Part shown: positions 1 through 5,804 of the stretch, piece by piece | Layout: the number at the start of each line of letters is the position of its first letter | Position numbering within the stretch: position 1 is the stretch's first letter | NCBI GenBank assembly: GCA_018661145.1 | Contig: JABJIU010000259.1 | Coordinates: 1 to 15,924 of the forward strand | DNA length: 15,924 nucleotides | Source: Pseudomonadota bacterium | Lineage (GTDB): Bacteria > Pseudomonadota > Gammaproteobacteria > Arenicellales > UBA868 | Direction: 5' to 3' | Position numbers and translations under genes: made by a program | The notes under the pieces: generated by a model | What the model was told of the DNA's origin: nothing | The model's database searches: none | What the model saw: the letters and a program-made list of their open reading frames with translations, nothing else

Positions 1-1107
1 CACTAGATCTCTAAAATGCGGTGCCTGCCGGAACCGCCCGCCTACATATAGAACCTTTTTCCCCGCTAGATCGGTGCCGGGCACTGAGTCTGTAGGATCT
101 TCGCCAGCCCGCTGATCTTGATCTGATAGTCGTGCGTCAACGGTTTCGCTAACTAAATCTCCAGAAGTCGTGGCCGAAGTTTGTTCCTGACTTTCAGGAT
201 GTTCCCGGTGGATATCGTAGATCTCCCGCTGCAACTCCGCTCTTTCTTTTCGCTGTTTATCGATTAACCCACTAAGTACCTTATTCTTGTCCCTTAATCT
301 TCTAAGCTCGGAGCGCTCTATATCACCCAGCGCCTGGTCTTCGGCAATCCTTCCCTGAAGTTGAGACTTAAGTTCTAAAAGTGATTTTTCGAGCAGCGCT
401 TCTTTTTTCTCTGAAGTCTGAACAAGTCTCACGTACTTGAGATTGAGTTTCTCAACCTGCAAAGAGAGGTCTCGATTTTCTTTTTTGAGTTTTGGGAGGT
501 TCTTCAGATCAACCCGGCAGGACATACCCGAGATGTGAGAGAGCATATGGATCTCACCCACGGCTTTATCTCGGACCGATGGAGGTGTCCTGGTACTGGT
601 AAGGAGTACATAGTAGGACGCAGCGACGTCACCGCCATGAAGAGAGTTTCCCCAAAGCGTTTCGAACTCAGAGGAAGTTTTCTGCCGATAGAGGGTAATC
701 GTGGATCGAAATTTCTGCTGAAACAGTTTTTCCAGCAAGCGGCCTGGTCGGGTGCCGTCATGTGCCGCGTTCACAAAAATATTGTGAAGTTGATAGTCCG
801 TATATTGCGCCGGATTATCGATTCGGGATTTGACCGCGAGTTTTCGTATCTCCGGGATTGTGGCGCAGGTTCCCACAATTGCGCAGAGATATTTGGATGG
901 CAACTCCCATAGATGCAAAGAACTCCCACTTTGGTGTGGGCTTTCTGGCGCTAAGGGAGGTGGAGTGAGTTTCGGGCCAAAAGAGGAAACCGAGGAGACA
1001 CTCGACGATTCCAGCGGTATTCCCTGAGGCTCAGTCCCTTTGAACTGGCAACCGCAACCTATCTGCTCTGCTCTGTGTTCATTGGACGACTCAGTCGACG
1101 TGGTCAA
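1..1107 (-). CDS. DUF2325 domain-containing protein (partial, C-terminus beyond left edge)
   Basis: This reading frame stays open from a stop near 1159 to the left edge; 369 codons are visible. Residues about 65-195 (LWELPSKYLCAIVGTC near the start, then DYQLHNIFV, then GEIHMLSHISG) match what I remember of the N-terminal region of DUF2325 proteins. Residues about 200-295 are rich in Lys, Glu and Leu and probably form a coiled coil. An acidic Ser/Asp linker follows. The last visible residues, KVLYVGGRFRQAPHFRDLV, are the opening of the DUF2325 domain (Pfam PF10087), so perhaps 70-80 residues are missing. No ATG occurs before the conserved region. The best start is TTG at 1107, which overlaps the upstream gene's stop as TTGA and has GGGGAG about 8 bases before it. 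Function is unknown. Its place downstream of a Fur box suggests a role in iron or oxidative stress. The family call is firm; the start is less certain. Confidence 0.82.
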   Translation of the reverse strand, partial: MTTSTESSNEHRAEQIGCGCQFKGTEPQGIPLESSSVSSVSSFGPKLTPPPLAPESPHQSGSSLHLWELPSKYLCAIVGTCATIPEIRKLAVKSRIDNPAQYTDYQLHNIFVNAAHDGTRPGRLLEKLFQQKFRSTITLYRQKTSSEFETLWGNSLHGGDVAASYYVLLTSTRTPPSVRDKAVGEIHMLSHISGMSCRVDLKNLPKLKKENRDLSLQVEKLNLKYVRLVQTSEKKEALLEKSLLELKSQLQGRIAEDQALGDIERSELRRLRDKNKVLSGLIDKQRKERAELQREIYDIHREHPESQEQTSATTSGDLVSETVDARLSDQDQRAGEDPTDSVPGTDLAGKKVLYVGGRFRQAPHFRDLV

Positions 1108-1343
1108 TGTACAGGCTCCCCGTTCTTCCAGTGCAGGGCAAGAAGGCGCCCGGCGGTCTCATCGAGCCCCTTGTAGCCCTGTGAACGAGCAGCATCCTTT
1201 AGCCATGATAGATGTCGGGCAATCTCCGAGGCGAGGTGAGGGTCCTTCGAGTGTGAGTAATAAGACATCATGTAGAGCAATGCGGCACAAAGCGTCTCGA
1301 TTGACTGACTTGGGGATTGAGAGGAGGCGGGAATTTTGTACAT
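1104..1343 (-). CDS. Small helical protein of unknown function, co-transcribed with the DUF2325 gene
   Basis: A 79-residue protein that I cannot assign to a named family. It looks all-helical: an N-terminal Ser/Pro-rich tail, a hydrophobic helix around residues 18-30 (LCAALLYMMSYYS), then amphipathic stretches containing ARHLSWLKDAARSQ and ETAGRLLALHW. No signal peptide or metal-binding cysteine cluster is visible; the only cysteine is in the first helix. The ATG at 1343 has GGAGG about 11 bases upstream. Its stop overlaps the TTG start of the DUF2325 gene, which points to translational coupling and a linked job. The divergent Fur box lies about 60-70 bases upstream, so iron repression is likely. 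That it is a real gene rests on the coupling, the ribosome site and the promoter context rather than on homology. Confidence 0.62.
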   Translation of the reverse strand: MYKIPASSQSPSQSIETLCAALLYMMSYYSHSKDPHLASEIARHLSWLKDAARSQGYKGLDETAGRLLALHWKNGEPVH

Positions 1344-1393
1344 GTCGGTTGGATCCTCCGGTCATGGGCCTTAGTTAACGGTTTTCGGTAATA

Positions 1394-1422
1394 TTGCGAA
1401 TAGGAATCATTCGTATTATTAT
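1394..1422 (+). promoter_or_regulatory. Sigma70-like promoter of the peroxiredoxin operon
   Basis: TTGCGA at 1394-1399 and TATTAT at 1417-1422 are separated by exactly 17 bases, matching four of six and five of six consensus positions. The Fur palindrome fills the spacer. The futA-type gene has the same hexamers and spacing at 2699-2727, which strengthens both calls. Confidence 0.6.
1401..1415. promoter_or_regulatory. Fur box between the divergent DUF2325 and peroxiredoxin operons
   Basis: TAGGAAT-C-ATTCGTA is a 7-1-7 inverted repeat with six of seven pairs matching. It follows the Fur pattern of TGATAAT-N-ATTATCA and is flanked by AT-rich sequence with GCGAAT and ATTATT. It falls inside the spacer of the rightward promoter, so bound Fur would block polymerase. 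It is also close enough to control the leftward genes. The call is by pattern only. Confidence 0.65.
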
Positions 1423-1490
1423 CCCCGACTAGGAACTCGTCAACTACCAACCCAGATCTTTTTTAGGAAATTTTTCAAGGAGCGATGACA

Positions 1491-2114
1491 ATGGGAATAC
1501 TTATTGGAAAAGAGGCGCCGGACTTCACGGCCGAAGCCTGTACTGCCAGCGGCCAGGTTGTCGACAGCTTCAACCTCCACCAAAACATTGACCAGCGTTA
1601 CGGTGTGCTGTTCTTTTACCCGATGGATTTCACATTCGTCTGTCCTTCAGAGATCCTTGCACTGTCAAACAGAGCTGCGGTCTTAAATGAGTTGAACTGC
1701 TCGGTGGTCGGGATCAGTATTGATTCCAAATGGACTCATAACGCCTGGAGAAACACTCACGTCGATCAGGGAGGGATAGGGGATATCAACTTCACTTTGG
1801 TGTCCGACCTTGATCGGTCGATCTCTGATTCATACGGTGTACTTGCTGGCGCCGGGAAAAGTTACTATCCAAAGGGGGTGTCCGTCAGAGCGACCTTTCT
1901 GACTGATCAGAACCGAATCGTTCGTCATATGGTCGTGAATGATGAACCCCTGGGCCGCAATATGGACGAACTTCTCAGAATGATTCAGGCGTTGCAGTTC
2001 TTCGAGGAGCATGGACAGGTATGCCCTGCTGGATGGCAGTCCGGGGATATGGGTATGACAAATACGCCATCGGGAGTTGCACAGTATCTCCAAGCGTCAT
2101 CAAAGGTGTTGTAG
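1491..2114 (+). CDS. Typical 2-Cys peroxiredoxin (AhpC/Prx1 type)
   Basis: Thiol peroxidase of 207 residues that reduces hydrogen peroxide and organic peroxides in the cytoplasm. The peroxidatic Cys51 lies in FTFVCPSE. The resolving Cys178 lies in HGQVCPAGW, so this is a typical two-cysteine enzyme that forms an inter-subunit disulfide. The thioredoxin-like fold is continuous (VLFFYPMDF, VVGISIDS, VSVRATFLTD). A GGIG loop is present, but the C-terminal YF motif of the sensitive eukaryotic type is not; the tail reads VAQYLQAS. An ATG at 1485 is only two bases from the AAGGAG at 1477-1482, whereas the ATG at 1491 has an ideal eight-base gap, so I start there. It leads a rightward operon with two small genes and follows a Fur-overlapped promoter, which suggests expression under iron starvation. 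The electron donor is not encoded nearby. Confidence 0.93.
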   Translation: MGILIGKEAPDFTAEACTASGQVVDSFNLHQNIDQRYGVLFFYPMDFTFVCPSEILALSNRAAVLNELNCSVVGISIDSKWTHNAWRNTHVDQGGIGDINFTLVSDLDRSISDSYGVLAGAGKSYYPKGVSVRATFLTDQNRIVRHMVVNDEPLGRNMDELLRMIQALQFFEEHGQVCPAGWQSGDMGMTNTPSGVAQYLQASSKVL

Positions 2115-2154
2115 CGATAGGAAAGCATTACGACTGAAAAGTGAAGGAATAGGC

Positions 2155-2364
2155 ATGTCTCCACCGTTCGATGACTCCGAGACAGAAGTCGCCTGCGAAA
2201 GTTGCGGCGGCGTAGTGAGGAGATTCGGGACGTCGGAGATCTCGCTCAAGGAGGGCGGGCCAGACTTGCCTGGCGCTGAGTGCGTCAGGGAGCAGATGTG
2301 CTCAAAACAGGTGCTTTGCTGGAGTTGTATGAATGACTCGATTACGCGATTTCTTTCGAGCTAA
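2155..2364 (+). CDS. Small CxxC/CxxC (zinc-ribbon-like) protein
   Basis: A 69-residue acidic protein with six cysteines. Cys14 and Cys17 form CESC, and Cys55 and Cys58 form CWSC, a spacing that fits a four-cysteine zinc ribbon or a redox/iron-binding knuckle. Cys43 and Cys49 lie between them. There is no membrane segment or signal peptide. The open frame extends back into the peroxiredoxin gene, but the ATG at 2155 has AAGGAA (2144-2149) five bases upstream and removes an implausible overlap. It lies 40 bases after the peroxiredoxin gene and overlaps the next gene by 32 bases, so all three are probably one transcript. I do not recognise a named family. The cysteine pattern differs from Bfd ferredoxins, which begin CxC. 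Function is unknown. Confidence 0.66.
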   Translation: MSPPFDDSETEVACESCGGVVRRFGTSEISLKEGGPDLPGAECVREQMCSKQVLCWSCMNDSITRFLSS

Positions 2365-2614
2365 ATTCGTGCGGATTTTTCCGCTGCCGCCTCTGTCACT
2401 GGATTGTCTTGAGGTCGGCCAGCAATTTCGGGTCTGTGCTGTGAAAATTAGGCCGATTCTCAGGATGTTCCTGTGTCACGGCATCTCGGAGCATCAGGGC
2501 CTCAGCGTCCTGAGTCGGAATCAATACTGGATAGAAGTGGGAACTCAGGAAGATTCCCGGTCGATAACCCTTAGCTTTGCTCAGGTCAGGCAGATCCTGG
2601 TGCGCAGGATATAG
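2333..2614 (+). CDS. FeoA-like domain small protein
   Basis: A 93-residue protein. After a basic, Phe-rich start, residues about 20-93 follow the layout of a FeoA domain (SH3-like beta barrel): LEVGQQFRVCAV, then CHGISEHQGLSVLSRN, then IEVGTQEDSRSITLSFAQVRQILV. The Gly-Ile...Gly...Val core and the closing strand with its A-x-x-I pattern are visible. FeoA proteins work with the FeoB ferrous transporter, but no feoB is seen in this window, so this is an orphan or divergent member. The ATG at 2333 has GGAG at 2321-2324 and overlaps the end of the preceding CxxC gene, indicating coupling. Placement in a Fur-controlled operon supports an iron-related role. The domain assignment is by eye and should be treated as probable. 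Confidence 0.66.
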   Translation: MTRLRDFFRAKFVRIFPLPPLSLDCLEVGQQFRVCAVKIRPILRMFLCHGISEHQGLSVLSRNQYWIEVGTQEDSRSITLSFAQVRQILVRRI

Positions 2615-2698
2615 TTCTGCAAGAGTTTCAGTCTGATCCCTTCCAAGATTCGCCCGGCCGGTTCCGCCCGCCGCTTCTCGATTTATTTAATAATACTA

Positions 2699-2727
2699 TT
2701 GCGAACCATTCGCATTCGCATTATTAT
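2699..2727 (+). promoter_or_regulatory. Sigma70-like promoter of the ferric iron ABC importer
   Basis: TTGCGA at 2699-2704 and TATTAT at 2722-2727 are spaced by 17 bases, the same layout as the peroxiredoxin promoter. The transcript would carry a leader of about 150 bases before the binding-protein gene. Confidence 0.62.
2700..2714. promoter_or_regulatory. Fur box upstream of the ferric iron importer
   Basis: TGCGAAC-C-ATTCGCA is a 7-1-7 inverted repeat with six of seven pairs, and a further GCATTCGCATTATTATT tract continues to its right. This TGCGAA/TTCGCA form is common for Fur sites of beta- and gammaproteobacteria. It overlaps the -35 element and spacer, so Fur-Fe(II) would repress transcription. 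Confidence 0.72.
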
Positions 2728-2748
2728 TAAACCTACGGATATTTAGTT

Positions 2749-2765
2749 CGGAGCGAAAGCTTCCG
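2749..2765 (+). promoter_or_regulatory. Leader hairpin with GAAA loop
   Basis: CGGAGC, a GAAA loop, then GCTTCCG can form a six-pair stem with one bulged T and a GNRA-type tetraloop. It lies in the untranslated leader of the ferric iron binding-protein gene. It could stabilise or regulate the message, but no known riboswitch class is recognised. Confidence 0.3.
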
Positions 2766-2813
2766 ACAAGTTTGGCGACTTGGGTGTTGTCGTCATTGAG
2801 ATCTATGTTGCGG

Positions 2814-2831
2814 GTGCCATATGTCTGGCAC
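2814..2831 (+). promoter_or_regulatory. Second leader hairpin upstream of the ferric iron binding-protein gene
   Basis: GTGCCA, a six-base loop, then TGGCAC gives a perfect six-pair stem. It lies about 55 bases before the start codon in the same leader as the GAAA-loop hairpin. It has no T-tract, so it is not a terminator. Function is unknown. Confidence 0.28.
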
Positions 2832-2887
2832 GCATCCAGATTGTTAACGTAAGACCATCAACCAAGGAGTTATCGGAGAAAATGAAG

Positions 2888-3910
2888 ATGAAAAATAGGT
2901 ATGCCCTGTTCGGGGCGGCTGTGGTTTCGGCCTTTATTGGGTTGACGCCGTTGCTGGCTAGCGCGGGGGAAGTCAATGTCTATAGTTATCGGAAACCAAA
3001 ATTGATCGATCCGATGTTCGAGGTGTTTACAGAGCAGACGGGAATCAAGGTTAATTCGGTTTTTGCCAAAAAAGGGATGCTGGAGCGTCTTCAAAGTGAA
3101 GGAGTCAACAGCCCTGCGGACCTGGTGTTTACCGTTGATATCGGCAGGCTATCGGACATCCAGAATGCCGGACTGACCCAATCGGTTAACTCTGGCAGAT
3201 TCGCCGAAGACATCCCTGAAAACTATCGCGAACCGAAAGGTCATTGGTTTGGACTGACGACTCGGGCGCGGATCATAGTGGCGTCAAAGGATCGCGTGAG
3301 TCCTGGTGAGATAACGAGCTACGAGCAACTGACTGACCCCAAATGGAAAGGCCGTATCTGCACGCGCTCTGGCAAGCATCCCTACATGGTCGCGTTGACC
3401 GCGAGCATGATTACGCACCACGGTGAAGCAGATGCCAAGAAGTGGTTAGCCGGACTGAAAAGCAATCTGGCGCGTAAGCCCCAGGGAAATGATCGTGCTC
3501 AGGTAAAGGCGATTAAAGAAGGTGAATGTGATCTTGCGGTAATCAACCACTACTATATGGTGAAGATGCTCAAAGATCCGGAGCAGGTTCCTTGGGCGAA
3601 TTCGGTGAACATGGTCTTCCCAAATCAGGATGGTCGAGGCACCCACATGAACGTCAGTGGTATGGCTCTGACGAAGCATGCTCCGAATAGAGCCGACGCG
3701 ATCAAGTTGATGGAGTTCCTTGCCAGCGCTCAGGGACAGGAGATGTACGTCCAGAACAACGGCGAATATCCGGTAAAGGCCGGTGTCCCGCTCAGCCCCC
3801 TTCAGAACTTTTGGGGCTCCTTCAAAGAAGACTCGGTGAGTCTTGCTGTGGTCGCCGACAATCGGGCAGTGGCGATTCGTCTAGCGGATGAGGTGGGTTA
3901 TAACAACTAA
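2888..3910 (+). CDS. Ferric iron ABC transporter, periplasmic binding protein (FbpA/FutA type)
   Basis: A 340-residue periplasmic protein that captures Fe(III) for the permease and ATPase encoded downstream. The N-terminus is a signal peptide (basic MKNRY, hydrophobic stretch, cleavage likely after ASA at 24-26). The mature protein opens VNVYSYRKP, then ADLVFTVDIGRL, then RSGKHPYMVAL (Tyr166), then INHYYMVKML with the adjacent Tyr222-Tyr223 that bind Fe(III) in this family. YSYR replaces the YSSRH or YNGQH motif of other branches and resembles what I recall of the Mannheimia haemolytica FbpA type, inferred to bind iron without the His ligand. The open frame extends upstream to 2780, but that adds a non-signal extension. 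ATG 2888 has GGAG nine bases before it; ATG 2882 is a close alternative with AAGGAG at 2864-2869. A Fur box and promoter precede it, and a strong terminator follows. Confidence 0.92.
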   Translation: MKNRYALFGAAVVSAFIGLTPLLASAGEVNVYSYRKPKLIDPMFEVFTEQTGIKVNSVFAKKGMLERLQSEGVNSPADLVFTVDIGRLSDIQNAGLTQSVNSGRFAEDIPENYREPKGHWFGLTTRARIIVASKDRVSPGEITSYEQLTDPKWKGRICTRSGKHPYMVALTASMITHHGEADAKKWLAGLKSNLARKPQGNDRAQVKAIKEGECDLAVINHYYMVKMLKDPEQVPWANSVNMVFPNQDGRGTHMNVSGMALTKHAPNRADAIKLMEFLASAQGQEMYVQNNGEYPVKAGVPLSPLQNFWGSFKEDSVSLAVVADNRAVAIRLADEVGYNN

Positions 3911-3933
3911 TCACAAAGATTCTGTTTGATTTG

Positions 3934-3963
3934 AAATCCCGGGGTTCGCCTCGGGATTTTTTT
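3934..3963 (+). terminator. Rho-independent terminator between binding protein and permease genes
   Basis: AAATCCCGGGG, a TTCG loop, then CCTCGGGATTT forms an 11-base stem with one G-T-type mismatch, followed directly by a run of seven T. It begins 24 bases after the binding-protein stop. In fbpABC-type operons such an element gives much more binding protein than permease; partial read-through is inferred, because no separate promoter is obvious for the permease. Confidence 0.88.
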
Positions 3964-4084
3964 GTCTCGTGCAAGATCGTCGTTGTTGCTAGATTCGAAG
4001 TCACATCGTCTATCGAGTATGATCCTTGGCCAGATTCAGATGATCCTCAGGTTCTAGCAACTCCCTTTCGGTAACTTTGTAATT

Positions 4085-5797
4085 TTGGCATCGGTAAACA
4101 CCAACTTGGCAGGTTCACACCGTCATGAGCAACTTAGGCGGTCCAATCGCTATGTAAATTGGTGGAGCGGTGGGGCACTGCTACTGGCGGCACTTGCTGT
4201 TATGCCCGTAATAGCTGTTTTGCTGTTCGCGCTAAGGGACAGTGGCGATATCTGGACACATCTGGTTGAGACCGCTCTTTTTGGATATGTCGAGACGACC
4301 TTGTGGCTAATGCTGGGCGTCGGCCTCAGTGTCTTTATTACGGGGGTCTCTACCGCGTGGCTGGTCACCATGTGCCGTTTTCCCGGACGAAAACTTTTCG
4401 AGTGGCTGCTTTTGCTCCCATTGGCAATTCCAGCATACGTGATTGCCTACGCCTATACGGATTTTCTGGAATTCGCAGGGCCGGTACAGCGATCTCTCCG
4501 TGCGGTGTTTGGTTGGGACAGTATGCAGGACTACTGGTTCCCGAATATCCGGAGCCTCGGCGGTGCGATTCTGATGATGGGTCTTGTTCTGTATCCGTAT
4601 GTCTACCTCTTGGCTCGATCTGCGTTTCTTGAGCAGTCTGTTAATGTTTTGGAGGCGAGCCGGATGCTTGGGAGGGGTCCTTGGCGAACGTTCAGCACCG
4701 TATCGCTGCCAACGGCACGACCGGCCATTGCGGTGGGCGTCTCTTTGGCGCTCATGGAGACCCTGAATGATTACGGTACCGTAGACTTTTTTTCCGTTTA
4801 TACGATGACTGCCGGACTCGTTGACGTCTGGCTGGGTATGGGCAGTCTGGCCGGTGGCGCTCAGATCGCAACGACGATGTTGGTGTTTGTTGTGTTACTG
4901 ATCATGCTGGAACGGATGAGTCGTCGACATCAAAAACTCTATCAGCAGGCCAGCAGTCGATATAAACCTTTGCCTGCTTACCAGTTGGGTGGTCTCAGAG
5001 CTGGCGCGGCGGTTACGGTGTGTGCTCTACCTGTGGTGGCAGGGTTCCTGGTTCCCGTACTGGTATTGGCTCGTCTTGCATTTATCTACTTCGACCGATC
5101 CTGGACTCCCGACTTCCAACTCTACGTTTTCAACAGTGTCGCGCTCTCGGTGGCTGCAGCGGCAATCGCTCTTGCGATTGCATTATTCGTAGCATATAGC
5201 CGCCGTTTACATGGTGGGAAAATCCTGGCACTCGCCACCCGCGTAGCCACTCTCGGCTATGCTGTGCCGGGAGCCGTCCTGGCTGTTGGCATACTGGTGC
5301 CGTTTGCGGCTTTTGACAATACCGTAGATGCTCTTTTGCGCAAGTATCTGGGCATCTCTTCGGGGCTCCTGCTAAGCGGCACAGTAGCTGCTGTATTGTT
5401 TGCGTATGTCGTAAGATTCTTGGCAATTGCAATGGGACAGGTCGAATCAAGTCTTGAGAAGGTCTCACCGTCAATGGATATGGCCGCCAGAACACTGGGT
5501 TATCGGGCGGGACAAACCTTGGTGCGGTACCATTTGCCACTGATTCGGGGAGGAATGCTGACTGCAGCAATGATTGTCTTTGTGGATTGTATGAAAGAGC
5601 TCCCCGCCACGTTGCTTTTGCGTCCGTTCAATTTCGATACTTTAGCGACTCACGTTTATGAATTTGCCTCCGATGAGATGCTGGGAGAGGCATCCTTAGG
5701 CTCGTTAACGATTGTAGGAGTCGGTTTGATCCCTGTAGTGTTGCTGAGTCGGATGATATCGAGGACCCGTCAGACTCTGGGCGCGTCCACGGGCTAA
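4085..5797 (+). CDS. Ferric iron ABC transporter, fused permease (FbpB/FutB type)
   Basis: An inner-membrane permease of about 570 residues, in effect two BPD_transp_1 domains in one chain, with about twelve membrane segments. This is the usual layout for FbpB-type Fe(III) importers, where single-domain permeases are about half as long. Two cytoplasmic EAA-like coupling loops are seen: EASRMLGRGPWRTFSTVSLP in the first half and MAARTLGYRAGQTLVRYHLP in the second. Both contact the ATPase. The first in-frame start after the upstream stop (4055-4057) is TTG at 4085; a second TTG lies at 4106, and there is no ATG before the first membrane segment. No clear Shine-Dalgarno sequence is visible, so the exact start is uncertain. 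It stands 174 bases after the binding-protein gene, across a terminator, and 7 bases before the ATPase gene. Confidence 0.9.
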   Translation: MASVNTNLAGSHRHEQLRRSNRYVNWWSGGALLLAALAVMPVIAVLLFALRDSGDIWTHLVETALFGYVETTLWLMLGVGLSVFITGVSTAWLVTMCRFPGRKLFEWLLLLPLAIPAYVIAYAYTDFLEFAGPVQRSLRAVFGWDSMQDYWFPNIRSLGGAILMMGLVLYPYVYLLARSAFLEQSVNVLEASRMLGRGPWRTFSTVSLPTARPAIAVGVSLALMETLNDYGTVDFFSVYTMTAGLVDVWLGMGSLAGGAQIATTMLVFVVLLIMLERMSRRHQKLYQQASSRYKPLPAYQLGGLRAGAAVTVCALPVVAGFLVPVLVLARLAFIYFDRSWTPDFQLYVFNSVALSVAAAAIALAIALFVAYSRRLHGGKILALATRVATLGYAVPGAVLAVGILVPFAAFDNTVDALLRKYLGISSGLLLSGTVAAVLFAYVVRFLAIAMGQVESSLEKVSPSMDMAARTLGYRAGQTLVRYHLPLIRGGMLTAAMIVFVDCMKELPATLLLRPFNFDTLATHVYEFASDEMLGEASLGSLTIVGVGLIPVVLLSRMISRTRQTLGASTG

Positions 5798-5804
5798 TGC
5801 TTAC

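Noticed and set aside
535..912. 125-codon open frame on the + strand
   Set aside because: It lies opposite the DUF2325 gene, whose motifs and coiled coil are clear on the - strand; the + product shows no domain.
1040..1378. 112-codon open frame on the + strand
   Set aside because: It is antisense to the 79-aa gene and the DUF2325 start, has no ribosome site and an unstructured Ser/Arg/Pro-rich product.
1485..1490. Alternative ATG for the peroxiredoxin
   Set aside because: Only two bases from the Shine-Dalgarno sequence; the ATG at 1491 has proper spacing and the family's usual N-terminus.
2780..2887. N-terminal extension of the ferric iron binding protein
   Set aside because: It would bury the signal peptide behind 36 residues; ribosome sites fit the ATG at 2888 or 2882.
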